Source: Luzula sylvatica (Eukaryota > Streptophyta > Magnoliopsida > Poales > Juncaceae). Taken from it: a DNA stretch of 64,000 nt. Both the position numbers and the translations under genes were made by a program. The notes beneath the pieces are model-generated. The model was given only the letters and a program-made list of their open reading frames with translations, was not told the origin of the DNA and did no database searches. Positions 1-10,925 of this stretch are shown in pieces. The stretch covers positions 49,409,355 to 49,473,354 of the forward strand of contig OX326960.1 of the NCBI GenBank assembly GCA_946800325.1. Direction: 5' to 3'. Each line of letters begins with the position of its first letter. Within the stretch, counting starts at the first letter, position 1.

Positions 1-2270
1 TATTTAATTAGTTTATTTGGTTATTTTATTGAAATATAACCAACAATCTAAAGACAGATTAAGATTGTTTAATCCAACCAAAATATAAAAGTATATGTTC
101 TATTGGTTTTAGTTCTGGATATTATTGTGTTTGATTTTATTTATTGCTCCAATTCATATCGGATAACTCTATTTGTTTGATTGATTTGGAGTGTATTATT
201 ATTTTGTTGACATAGCAACAATACAATTGTTTTATTAAATATATAGATCATACAATTTAATTTTATTTTGTTGTTCGAAAATATGATAATAATAAAGTTG
301 ATCTATAAATAAATTATCCAGATCGTTGATTAAGAATAAAAAATACTTGATTAGATTAAAGCTCATTTGAAATTGCAAAGACAATTAATTAATTAATCAA
401 TGCTGATTAAAGAATTTATATTATAGTCTCATATAAATAAAATTATTTGAGACATATTTTATGATCATGCAAATGTCTTTTGAGAACAAATGACAAGGCT
501 ATAAGATCTAAAATATTAATTCTAAAGTTTGGTTCATTTTATACCTCTTTAGATTTGTAATTTGATTATGAAATATATGTTCACGTTTGTGCTATATATT
601 CATATTAAAAAACACAAGAAGCTTCATAGAAGTGATATAATTCCTTGGAGCAAGTAAATTTATATCACATTTATGTGTTATAAATGACACTTAAATATGT
701 AAAATAAATAAAAAATGAATTATTTAATTTCATTTGTTTTATAAACAGGAAGTTTGTTAACATTATGTGATATTATCTGAAAAGATAATTATAATGTAAC
801 ATATGTTTGTCTTCGGTATGAACATTAAAATGATGCTAGTACCTCAATATATGTATGATTATTTGAACAAAGGGAAGCAATATTTCTAGAGCTGATATTT
901 CTGAATCTAGAGCAATTATATAAAAATCCCCAAAATATCATTTTCTAATCATGGAATGTATTGATAAGACTCTCATTTATTAATTTGTTAGCTATATCGA
1001 TCTTAATTAATCAGTTAAATTTTTTTTTATTAACTATGTCAATCTTAATTAATTGTTAAAAATAAAAACTAACATCAATGTAAATAATTAAAAATATATC
1101 TTCGTCTATCGTGTTCTCTATATTTGAAATAATATCAATATAAATAACACCGCTTCATTTAAATGAATGAAATAAATAATTCTAAACAATAATAATATTG
1201 AAATCAATAAAAATACTCATTCATACAAAATAACAACTTTCTAAAATCTAAATCTACTAAAACTAATTAAACTCGATATAAAAAAAAAATGCAATGATCT
1301 TTGATCCGTAAATAATCTTACTCACTTCTTTGATGTCCAATAATAAAAATCTGCATTATAAAAATAATTCATTATAATAAAACAAATAAAAAACTTATAA
1401 TTATTTACTCCAAGTCATACAAAAACAACCTTAGGATTAGAAAAAGGTATTTTGGGAATTTTGATATAGTTGCTTTAGATTCAGAAATATCAGCTCTAGA
1501 AATAACGTTTCCCTTGAACAAATTAAGAGATGAAATTTCATTCATTAAACTATGTGACGAGTGCATCATGTATGTGTATTTTATTTTGGGTAGATAAATA
1601 AACATCTACATTAATAGGTGCTAATCATTTGTAGATTGGTAACCTGCCAAATATAAATCATTAAATTTTCAGTTTTTAATGTTGCCATCGTTGAGTGGCT
1701 AACAACTGTTATTTTCCAACTTTATTTCCATGTAAAACAGAAACGAAGGAAATAAATGTAATTTTCTTAAATTGTATTAAAGCACTAGTGGTTATGATAT
1801 GCACTTGACATTAGATGAAAGACATAAAATCAAATTTGATTAATGTCTAGACAGTATAATTTCAATCTAGACCACTGAACAAAACAAAAAAATTGATCGA
1901 CTTATTTTGTAGTTTGTGGTTTGAGAATGGAGCTTATCCTATCTCCACTTATTTAAAATAAATATTGAAGTCATTTTGTTGTTTTAAAATGAATAACAAT
2001 ATAATAATTAAAAAGGCAAATTGAAAAAGAAAAGAAAAAAGTATTGGTTATAATTTCAATTTGACCATGATAATTATATTTCATATATTTAATATATGTG
2101 AAATATTATAAAGTTGACATGATCAACCATATATATTGCTTTTAGCCAGTTAAGCTAATTTATGAGTATGATGGATTCAGCAGTCAGCACAAATATAATT
2201 GAGCAAGTGATTGGATGCCTCATGTTGGCCATATCTATCTATCTATATACTAATGCAAGGGGATTTGCTG
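1..2270. other. AT-rich intergenic flank, no gene seen
   Basis: This stretch is strongly AT-rich with short open frames only. I recognise no coding domain, tRNA or rRNA in it. The one structure I can support is an inverted repeat pair listed separately. A 66-codon frame on the minus strand near 1405-1605 overlaps one arm and has no recognisable motif. Confidence 0.6.
862..1522. repeat. Inverted repeat pair, about 78-bp arms
   Basis: The arm at 862-939 is matched in reverse complement by 1446-1522. Both share the core TTTCTAGAGCTGATATTTCT and the flanking TTGAACAA and CCCAAAATA blocks, with scattered mismatches. About 500 bp lies between them. It could be an old terminal-inverted-repeat element or two opposed copies of a dispersed repeat; no target-site duplication was found. 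Confidence 0.6.
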
Positions 2271-2280
2271 CCTCCTGGTG

Positions 2281-3030
2281 CAGCCACGTCACCAGGGGCC
2301 TATTCGTAAAAAAAAAATATTTTTTTTACATTTTGGTCCTTTTTTATTTACAAATTGGTCATTTTTTTAAAAAAAAAATTACATTTTGGTCCTTTTTTTT
2401 ACATTTTGGTCCTTTATATTTGCATTTTGGTCCTTGGAAGTTTTAATATTCACATTTTGGTCCAAGGGCCTCAAATTGGTCCTGTTTTTAAAAAAAAATT
2501 ACATTTTGGTCCTTCTTTATCACATTTCGGTCCTTTATATTTGCATTTTGGTCCTTTTTTCGAAAAAAAATTACATTTTGGTCCTTTTTTTTATATTTTG
2601 GTCCTTTATATTTGCATTTTGGCCCTTCGAAGTTTTGAAATTTACATTTTAGTCCAGGCAGCCACGTCACCAGGGGTCTATTTGTAAAAAAAAAATATTT
2701 TTTTTTCATTTGGGTCCTTTTTTATTTACAAATTGGTCCTTTTTTCGAAAAAAATTTACATTTTGGTCCTTTTTTCTATTTTGGTCCTTTTTTATTTACA
2801 AATTGGTCCTTTTTTCGAAAAAAATTTACATTTTGGTCCTTTTTTACTCATTTTGGTCATTTATATTTGCATTTTGGCCCTTCAAAGTTTTGAAATTTAC
2901 ATTTTAGTCCAGGGGCCTCAAATTGGTCATATTTTTTAAAAAAAATTATATTTTTGTCATTTTTTCACATTTTGGTCCTTTATATTTGCATTTTTGTCCT
3001 CCAAAGTTTTAAAATTTACATTTTGGTCCT
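2281..3030. repeat. ATTTTGGTCC low-complexity tandem array
   Basis: Dozens of copies of (TAC)ATTTTGGTCCTTT alternate with A-tracts and T-tracts. There is a higher-order unit of about 370 bp: the segment with CAGCCACGTCACCAGGGG occurs near 2281-2300 and again near 2659-2677, each followed by a similar run of repeats. Several frames stay open through it (rich in Phe, Leu, Lys) only because the unit lacks stops; these are not genes. Confidence 0.85.
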
Positions 3031-3033
3031 TTA

Positions 3034-3545
3034 TTATTTTTCTTGAAAAACTAAAATAAAATTATAATAAGTTGAACAATATTAATAAAAGAACATCTTG
3101 CAAATATTTAAAAATAAAATATCACAAAACTATTAAAAAATACATAAAAAGAAAACTAAAATAAAAAATAGATGTTTAAATAGATATTTTCTATGAATAT
3201 ATTTGCAAGGTGTTTATTTATTATCATTTAATGTTAGTTTTTTTATGAATAAAGAATGTAATATTAAAATTATATAAACAAAATATGTAATAATTTAAAT
3301 TTTTTTAAATCACTACGTGTTAAGAAGTGTTTATGAATTTTCTTAAAATTAATAAAAAATAAAAAAAATAAGTTTTAATTATTACATATGAGATTTGGAG
3401 GGTATTTTGGAAAAAAAAAAATTAATATCATCCATAAGGAGTATTTTAAAATAAAAGTTTGGTAAAGATTTTTTTTTTTTGGGAGTTTACGAAAAGATAG
3501 AGAATTTTTTATAATATCCAAAAAAAATTAGGGGGTTAAAAATAT
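3034..3545. mobile_element. Diverged relic of the Mutator-like element family
   Basis: The order of motifs (AGAACATCTTGCAAATATTT, then TTGCAAGGTGTTTATTTA, then a right end with GGGTATTTTGG, ATCATCCATAAGGAG, AAAGTTTGGTAAAG and GGAGTTT) follows the better-preserved copies at 17.45-19.07 kb, with many substitutions. The left terminal repeat is missing and abuts the ATTTTGGTCC array. It is the oldest member of the family in this window. Confidence 0.6.
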
Positions 3546-4011
3546 ACCAAATCATGGATGTGCGAATAATCATGACATAATTTAAATTAAAGATTCGAAC
3601 GAAACGGTTAGCGATGACATCGTCAAACTTTGTTGTTGGCTGACCACACAAAGGACGAAAAATATTTGTACTAAATATGTAGCGAAATTAAAGATTTGTG
3701 AAATTAAAAACACTCTTTTTTTCAGCAATGTTTTCTGAACTATTATGTTCTTAATAAATTTCATGACGACTCATTCGTTCTTTTTCCTTATTTTACTTAT
3801 GAAGTATAAAATATAGATAATTTTTTTAGCAATAACCGTTTGAATTATTCAAGAAATCCGGCTCTTAAAATTTTCAAACGATTTTTGCTACAAAATTTCA
3901 CTCGCACACAACACACTAAATTACACATATAATAATGATTACAAAAAGAAAGTCACATACACAAAACGAACAACAATTTTTTTCAACTACATTACTTATA
4001 AACCCGAACAG
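3546..4011. other. AT-rich sequence upstream of the Helitron end
   Basis: No coding features were recognised. If the Helitron 3' terminus at 4012-4041 is real, some or all of this segment may be the interior of that element. I could not place a convincing 5' TC terminus. Confidence 0.35.
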
Positions 4012-4041
4012 CCCCGCGCAATTGCGCGGGGGTAATGCTAG
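4012..4041 (+). mobile_element. Helitron-type 3' terminus
   Basis: A perfect 20-bp GC-rich palindrome, CCCCGCGCAATTGCGCGGGG, at 4012-4031 sits in an otherwise AT-rich context. It is followed six bases later by CTAG (4038-4041) and then a T. A terminal hairpin a few bases before CTRR, inserted ahead of a T, is the hallmark of Helitron 3' ends. The 5' end was not located, so the element length is unknown and it is presumably non-autonomous. Confidence 0.7.
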
Positions 4042-4719
4042 TATTACTTAATTTGTTTTAGAAAAGATATTTTCTTTAGCATTAAATTGCCTTACTGACA
4101 AAATCTATTTTGATTTCTATATATAAAATATGAGAAATCTTACTGACCAGATTAGTTTAATTAACCTAATCTGTTTTATAATTCATATTATTACTTAAAA
4201 AAATTTCTTACCATACATTGGACCAATATTTAAATAAGTGTTATTTAAATAACAATAGCATTAGATTTACAAATTGTTAAATGTGGTTTTATTGTTTAAA
4301 ATAAACAATGAAATAAAATTTATATCTGAAGTTTGATGAAGTTATCTCTTCAGTATTAAATTTGGATTTTAGTAATACTGTAATCATATATGAATACATA
4401 TTAGTATTCTGATTTTGAACATCTTTAATGATGTTAGATGTATTCATAGAGAATACTAATTTCTAAAATATTGGTCAAGTGGATATTTATTTAAATACAA
4501 AATAATTTTAAGCAAAAAAAAAAAAAAAATATTTTGTCTTAATTGAGTTGGAAATTTATTTTGAGAAATTCTTAAGTGCCTAATTAAATAATTAGCATAT
4601 GCATTTTGATTCAAATAAAATTATTGATTTGATCAATCAATAAGTAATGAATCATAAAATACATAGGCACGTATTTGTTAAACTCTAAAACACGCCAAAT
4701 AAAATACATAGGCAGTTAT
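4042..4719. other. AT-rich intergenic sequence
   Basis: No gene, RNA or repeat structure could be supported between the Helitron end and the block shared with the later AGO copies. It contains A/T homopolymer runs only. Confidence 0.5.
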
Positions 4720-5508
4720 TGATTTCCTCTATACCTTTTAAGATTTGTTTTTTTTTTTGTCAAAACAGGAAATATTTTTATACCTTGTAAATTTGGGTAA
4801 CTAATAGTCAATATTCAATATGAAATATCAGAAAAATATTTGAGCAATAAGTAGAAAAATAAGAAAGGAATTTATTAGAATATTTTACAATTAAAGACAA
4901 ATCAATATGAAATCGAAATTTGAGGTGATTAAATAGCAATAAATAAATGATAATCATGTGGGAGAGATTATTATTTCTGTTAGAATTAGAAATAGATCTT
5001 GGTAAAATGGAGAAATAAACATGGAATATTAGTAAAATCTTTTTAACAAATATCAAATATTTAACATAGTACTATAACGAGAATACTTTAACATTTAATC
5101 GTATGAAACAAAAAAATAAAAACAAAACGAGGGCGTATATGATGCCATCATATTTCGACCAAAAGGTCTCAATGATATTATTTTCTCTAATTAATACACT
5201 TAATTAACATGGTAATTAACAAGAACAATTGAATTAATAATTTTTAAATATTAAATATAAATTGTCAATCAGAATAGATGTTAATTCTATGAATATTAAC
5301 CAGATGAACGTTAATGTTAATTATCATGTTAATTAAATTCGTTAATTCGAGAAGGTGATGTCATCGATACCTTTTGTGGAAATACGTTGGCAAAAATATA
5401 GTTTCCCATATAAAATTCATTTGAGAGAGAGAAATGAGGGGCAAGTTATATTTTCCCTTATAAAAACAGGACTCCTTTCTCTCTCGTTAGTACACTTTCT
5501 CGACAGAA
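4720..5508 (+). promoter_or_regulatory. 5' flank and putative promoter of AGO copy P1
   Basis: This region directly precedes the first AGO exon. About 640 bp of it (to about 5353) recurs at 24.65-25.30, 42.51-43.16 and 60.18-60.83 kb, always on the 5' side of an AGO head in the same orientation. It therefore belonged to the gene before duplication. Only this copy keeps the last 150 bp, with two TATA-like boxes (5409-5415 and 5459-5465) ahead of the ATG at 5514. The three later copies join at about 5360 to the middle of exon 4, so they lost the TATA boxes and exons 1-3. Confidence 0.6.
5459..5465 (+). promoter_or_regulatory. TATA-like box of AGO copy P1
   Basis: TATAAAA lies 49 bp upstream of the first ATG of the AGO frame. 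A second candidate, TATAAAA at 5409-5415, lies about 100 bp upstream of the ATG. Neither is present next to any other AGO head copy in the window. Confidence 0.45.
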
Positions 5509-5513
5509 ATATC

Positions 5514-8500
5514 ATGTCGATGCGCGGTGAAGAACGCATTGCCTGGGTTGGTCCAACACCGGAAGCAATTTTTGCCCAACCGGTTCAAAGCAGAGTTGTT
5601 CAGCCATTGTCGAGCAAGGCTCTGATATTGCCGGTACGGCCGGGATTTTGTTCTCTAGGTGAAAAATGTGTAGTAAGAGCCAATCATTTCTTGGTCCAAG
5701 TTGCTGAAAAGAGTATTTTTCGTTACGATGTAAGCAGTATCTTCTTATTTCTTTCCTGAACCGAATCATAGTGTATTCTTCTTTGTTTGTTTGTTTTAGA
5801 AATAGTCATGTGGTGCTAACACATACTTTGATAATTTTAATTCGTTTTAGGTGGCAATATCACCTAAACCGGCATATGAATCCACAAATCGGTTGATTAT
5901 CTCTGCGCTTGTAAAAGCTCATCAGAAATCCTGCTTAGGGGGCAAGTTGCCAGTCTATAATGGTAAAAACACTCTATATACAGCCGGTGAACTCCCATTC
6001 GAATCAAAAGAGTTCACAACCAAGTTACAGCGGTATGTACGCATGCTATATAAATATTAAATACTTCATTAGAATGTATTAAGTAACCTATTTCATAATT
6101 GTAGGGGTGAAAGTGAAAAGAGGAGGAAGTATACGGTTACGATAAAACTCGTTTGGACTCGTTACGTGCATCATCTGAAGGAGTTCTTGAAAGGGAGGCA
6201 ATTAGATGAGCCTCGGGATACTATTCAGGCCCTTCGTGTTGTCTTGAGCTTGACAGAATCTTCCATGAATAGGTATATATTAGCTTTATCATTTATCATT
6301 TATCATTTGTTCAGCTTTGCAGGAAATTAGTTTGTTCTTAATCTTGTATAAACTAATTTAAAAACAATGTAGCTATACTATGTGTGGGCCGTCCTTCTTC
6401 TCTCCCCAATTTGGATATGGAGCTCCTGACTTGGGGTTCGGAGCTGAGTGCTGGCGCGGGTTTTATCAGAGCCTTGTCCCAACTCAAATGGGCTTAGCGC
6501 TAAAAATTGGTAGGAAAATTTTTTAATGTTCATTTTGTCCTTCTAGATATCCATTTGTAATTGTATTTATTTTTAATCAATGTGGTTTTATTCGTGTATA
6601 GATTCAGTCGGAACTTCGTTTTACAAAGGCATGCCAGTTTTGGACTTTGTAAAGGAAGCCTTGCACATAAATGACTTTTCTGATCCTCTTAATGACGGAG
6701 ATAGGACTAAGGTTTTTTCTAATGTTTCATATCATATATAATGAAAAGATGAATGATATGTTAATACATATTTTTCCACTTGCAATAATAGCTAGCGAAT
6801 GTACTCAGAGGTGTAATAGTGGAAACGATTCATCGGCCCAAAAGTCGGATTAGATACAAAATTACAGGTGTTTCGCGTCTTTCGGCGAAAGATTTAACGT
6901 ACTTCCCTTTCTTGATATGTATTTTGTTTAATAAAGTTTTTTACATGTTGAAATGATTTATTTTGTTCAATGAAATTTTGAAGTGTTGATAACTTTATTT
7001 CATTAATATTCTATTTAGGTTTCCTCTGGATAAAGAAGACGATATAACTTCTGTAGTACCATTCTTTAAGAATCAATATGACGCCGATTTAAAGCATCCT
7101 GAATTGCCTTGTCTTTGAGCTGGCAATGCCAAAAGGATCACGCATCTCCCAATGGAGGTTTTATTCTTAAAAAATGAAATTATAAAATCTTTTTTAGTAT
7201 CTTATTTACTTTATTTGACATACTTTTCTTTATAGGTGTGTAATATTATATCTGGACAGAGGTTTGATCTTAACAAACTCAATGAAAAACAAGTTAGTGA
7301 AATGCTTCTAGATTGTTGTCAACGCCCACCAATGGACCGACAAAAGGACATTTTAGATGTAATGTTATATTGTATACATATATTAGTTTTCCGAGTAGTG
7401 ATGCACCTCTCCCTTAGCCTCTCCCCACATCCTTGATGTGTCATCACATGATTTAACACCTTAAAATTGAACATCTTGATTAATGATTTAACATCTTAAT
7501 TCAAGGTTTTACATATAATTAAAATGTTAAAAAATTAATTAAGGTGTTAAATTTTAAGGTGTTAAATCTTGTGATGACACATCAAGGATGTGGGGGGAGT
7601 CTAAGGGGGAGGTGCAACATTCTCCTACTTTTCATGCCCATAAACGTCTGTGATTCTATGAATAATTCTGATTTTTTTGTAGGTGGTAAAGCAAAACCGT
7701 TATAATGATGATAATTATGCAATGGAATTTGGACTAGATGTCTCGAGTCAAATGGTTTATGTTGATGCTCGTGTCCTTCTTCCACCTAGTGTACTCATGA
7801 TTAATTTTGTTAACTCATAATTATTATTATTGTCAGACTTAAATATGTATATGATTCCTTTTTATAGTTGAAATATCACGAGTCTGGAGAATGCAAGTCA
7901 TATACTCCTCAATTGGGTAAATGGGACATGACAGGAAAGGTGATTAAGCCTAAACCATGATCTTGTAAATTTTTATAATGTTATTAACCTCTAAGTCTAA
8001 TGAACTGTTTACCACTATTTGATGTTTAGAAAATGGTCAATGGTGGTAGGGTTGACCGTTGGGTTTGTGTTAGCTTTTCAACAAAGATGAATCAGCACCA
8101 AATTAGTTTCTGCGAGGATTTGGTCTGGACGTGTAATGATTTGGGAATGGTAATTTTTTTTATAATTTTATTCTAATTTCTGATGCATAATTTTTTATCA
8201 TATTGGTATATTATTTATAAGAGCTATAATATAGTATAACTCATTTTTTTATTTCACATTATAAATTCAATCTAGACCATTGATTGGTTGAGTTATCATT
8301 TTTAATTTTTTATGGCAATTGAACAAAAAGAGAGGGATAACACCATTTATTTCCTTTATTCATGAACTAATTTAGTTAATTTGTATTAACTTCCGAAACG
8401 TTTTCAAACAAAGACCATGCATGGAAACAATAGTGGAGCCGAATGCGAACAATATAGAAGCTGTATTGAGAGAGGTTCATCGACTCGCAGGCGACAAACG

Positions 8501-8514
8501 CCTCCAGTTACTTA
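5514..8514 (+). pseudogene. AGO: AGO5-like Argonaute, 5' part (copy P1)
   Basis: Argonautes bind small RNAs and silence matching transcripts. Exons read in order with clean GT-AG borders: 5514-5729, 5851-6032, 6105-6272, 6373-6509, 6602-6711, 6792-6898, 7019-7157, 7236-7358, 7683-7790, 7868-7939, 8030-8149, then from about 8420 into the MID start. They encode the N domain (VRPGFCSLGEKC, YTAGELPFESKEF), linker 1 ([18 protein letters not shown]), PAZ (LRGVIVETIHRP, PFFKNQY), linker 2 (LNEKQVSEMLLDCCQRPP, LLPPSLKYHESGECK, KMVNGGRV) and the first MID residues. Homology stops at 8514, so most of MID and all of PIWI are missing. A CGA-to-TGA change puts a stop at 7116-7118 in PAZ; other copies read CGA. 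Intron 8 carries a MITE. The AGO5-like assignment rests on remembered resemblance in linker 2 and the C-terminal tail copies. The acceptor before exon 12 is not clean in any copy. Confidence 0.9.
7386..7625. mobile_element. MITE in intron 8 of AGO P1, TA target duplication
   Basis: Comparison with the uninterrupted intron at 26.67-26.70 kb (TATATTACTTTTC) defines a 240-bp insertion flanked by TA (7384-7385 and 7626-7627). Its halves are near reverse complements: GATGCACCTCTCCC at the left and GGGGGAGGTGCAAC at the right, with CCTTGATGTGTCATCACA and its complement inside. The RNA or single strand would fold into a long hairpin. The TA duplication suggests a Tc1/mariner-type MITE, although the termini do not match the Stowaway consensus I know. 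Confidence 0.75.
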
Positions 8515-8788
8515 GAAGTTAATCCAACTAAGTATCTCTGCATAAGTATCTCTGCATATGACTTATATATTTTGTTTCTGATTTCTGATATTAAGATTAT
8601 TACCAACTAATTGTTTAAGTCTTATGCAGAGATACTTAAGCCTAAGGAGGTAAAGAAATCAGAAACAAAATAAATAAGTCATATGCATAGATACTTATGC
8701 AGAGATACTTAGTTGGATTAATTCAAATCAATACTTAGAAGTTAATACAACTAATAAGTAGCTCTGCATAAGTATCTCTGCATAAGTA
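8515..8788. repeat. Hairpin-forming AAGTATCTCTGCAT repeat
   Basis: The sequence after the AGO MID breakpoint carries 14-bp units AAGTATCTCTGCAT in tandem and in reverse (ATGCAGAGATACTT), around a core with TTTTGTTTCTGATTTC and its complement. It can fold on itself. Related blocks follow or precede every linker-2/MID module between 8.5 and 12.9 kb, so it marks the module junctions. Confidence 0.75.
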
Positions 8789-8945
8789 TCCTTGATGTGT
8801 CATCACATGATTTAACACATTAAAATTTAACATCTTGATTCATGATTTAACATCTTAATTATATGTTACATATAATTAAGATGTTAAATCATGAATCAAG
8901 ATGTTAAATTTTAAGGTGTTAAATCTTGTGATGACACATCAAGGA
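8789..8945. repeat. Near-perfect MITE palindrome
   Basis: CCTTGATGTGTCATCACA at 8789 runs into TTAACATCTTGATTCATG, and the second half returns the complement to ATGACACATCAAGG at 8932-8945. Mismatches are few and the central loop is very short. It is a truncated copy of the MITE at 7386-7625 that lost its left terminus at a module junction. Confidence 0.8.
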
Positions 8946-9038
8946 TGTGGGGGAGTCTAAGGGGGAGGTGCAACATTCTCCTACTTTTCATGCCCATAAA
9001 CGTCTGTGATTCTATGAATAGTTCTGATTTTTTTGTAG

Positions 9039-9885
9039 GTGTTAAAGAAAAACCGTTATAATGATGATAATTATGCAATGGAATTTGGACTAGATGTCTC
9101 GAGTCAAATGGTTTCTGTTGATGCTCGTGTCCTTCTTCCACCTAGTGTACTCATGTTTAATTTTGTTAACTCATAATTATTATTATTGTAAGACTTAAAT
9201 ATGTATATGATTCCTTTTTATAGTTGAAATATCACGAGTCTGGAGAATGCAAGTCATATACTCCTCAATTGGGTAAATGGGACATGACAAGAAAGGTGAT
9301 TAAGCCTAAACCATGATCTTGTAAATTTTTATAATGTTATTAACCTCTAAGTCTAATGAACTGTTTACAACTATTTGATGTTTAGAAAATGGTCAATGGT
9401 GGTAGGGTTAACCGTTGGGCTTGTGTTAGCATTTCAACAAAGATGAATCGGCACCAAGTTAGTTTCTGCGAGGATTTGGTCTGGACGTGTAATGATTAGG
9501 GAAAGGTACTTTTTTTTATAATTTTATTCTAATTTCTGATGCATAATTTTTTATCATATTGGTATATTATTTATAAGAGCCATAATATAGTATAACTCAT
9601 TTTTTTATTTCACATTATAAATTCAATCTAGACCATTGATTGGTTGAGTTATAATTTTTAATTGTTTATGGCAATTGAACAAAAAGAGAGGGATAACACC
9701 ATTTATTTCCTTTATTCATGAACTAATTTAGTTAATTTGTATTAACTTCTGAAAGGTTTTCAAACAAAGACCATGCATGGAAACAATAGTGGAGCCGAAT
9801 GTGAACAATATAGAAGCTGTATTGAGAGAGGTTCATCGACTCGCAGGCGACAAACGCCTCCAGTTACTTAGAAGTTAATGCAACT
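9039..9885 (+). pseudogene. AGO: AGO linker-2/MID module B
   Basis: This is a second direct copy of AGO exons 9-12: 9039-9146 (NRYNDDNYAMEFGLDVSSQM), 9224-9295 (LKYHESGECK), 9386-9505 (KMVNGGRVNRWACVSISTK) and about 9777-9885 (METIVEPNVNNIEAVLREVH). Exons 1-8 are absent. A TTG-to-TAG change makes a stop at 9497-9499, and exon 11 ends GGAAAG where other copies have GGAATG. Diagnostic bases (GTGTTAAAG, CGGCACC, GGGAAAGG) pair it with module D rather than with A, C or E. Confidence 0.88.
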
Positions 9886-10052
9886 AAGTATCTCTGCATA
9901 AGTATCTCTGCATAAGTATCTCTGCATATGACTTATATATTTTGTTTCTTATTTCTTTACCTCCTTCGACTTAAGTATCTCCGCATAAGACTTAAACAAT
10001 TAGTTGGTAATAATCTTAATATTAGTATTGATTTGAATGATCAAATATATAA
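9886..10052. repeat. Spacer between opposed AGO modules B and C
   Basis: A segment of about 170 bp containing three tandem AAGTATCTCTGCAT units and part of the TTTTGTTTC block. It separates two AGO modules that are nearly reverse complements of each other (8.94-9.88 and 10.05-10.99 kb). It would be the loop of the shortest hairpin in the locus. Confidence 0.75.
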
Positions 10053-10925
10053 GTAACTGGAGGCGTTTGTCGCCTGCGAGTCGATGAACCTCTCGCAATA
10101 CATCTTCTATATTGTTCGCATTCGGCTGCACTATTGTTTCCATGCATGGTCTTTGTTTGAAAACCTTTCGGAAGTTAATACAAATTAACTAAATTAGTTC
10201 ACGAATAAAGGAAATAAATGGTGTTATCCCTCTCTTTTTGTTCAATTGCCATAAAAAATTAAAAATGATAACTCAACCAATCAATGGTCTAGATTGAATT
10301 TATAATGTGAAATAAAAAAAATGAGTTATACTATATTATAGCTCTTATAAATAATATACCAATATGATAAAAAATTATGCATCAGAAATTAGAATAAAAT
10401 TATAAAAAAAGTACCATTCCCAAATCATTACACGTCCAGACCCAAATCCTCGCAGAAACTAACTTGGTGCTGATTCATCTTTGTTGAAAAGCTAACACAA
10501 GCCCAACGGTTAACCCTACCACCATTGACCATTTTCTAAACATCAAATAGTTGTAAACAGTTCATTAGACTTAGAGATTAATAACATTATAAAAATTTAC
10601 AAGATCATGGTTTAGGCTTAATCACCTTTCCTGTCATGTCCCAATTACCCAATTGAGGAGTATATGACTTGCATTCTCCAGACTCGTGATATTTCAACTA
10701 TAAAAAGGAATCATATACATATTTAAGTCTTACAATAATAATAATTATGAGTTAACAAAATTAAACATGAGTACACTAGGTGGAAGAAGGACACGAGCAT
10801 CAACAGAAACCATTTGACTCGAGACATCTAGTCCAAATTCCATTGCATAATTATCATCATTATAACGGTTTTGCTTTACCACGTACAAAAAAATCAGAAT
10901 TATTCATAGAATCACAGACGTTTAT
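10053..10925 (-). pseudogene. AGO: AGO linker-2/MID module C (inverted)
   Basis: This carries the reverse complement of AGO exons 12 to 9, read on the minus strand, ending at the GTAG border near 10880-10890, where other copies have GTGGTAAAGC and this one has the altered ACGTGGTAAAGC. Diagnostic bases group it with A and E. It lies across the axis (about 10,670) of the larger inverted repeat and has no mirror partner of its own, so it looks like an extra copy added after or during formation of the palindrome. Confidence 0.85.

Noticed and set aside
2355..2939. Hydrophobic FGPFFYILVLYICILVL-like frames as a membrane protein
   Set aside because: They are translations of the ATTTTGGTCC low-complexity array in several frames; the repeat lacks stops.
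8420..8450. A defined splice acceptor for AGO exon 12
   Set aside because: CAAAGACCATGCATGG offers AG at a phase that does not fit the METIVEP frame in any copy, so the exact exon start is left open.
5514..8514. A functional truncated Argonaute encoded by P1
   Set aside because: There is a TGA in PAZ at 7116-7118, no MID beyond its first residues and no PIWI. Transcription is possible; a working AGO protein is not.
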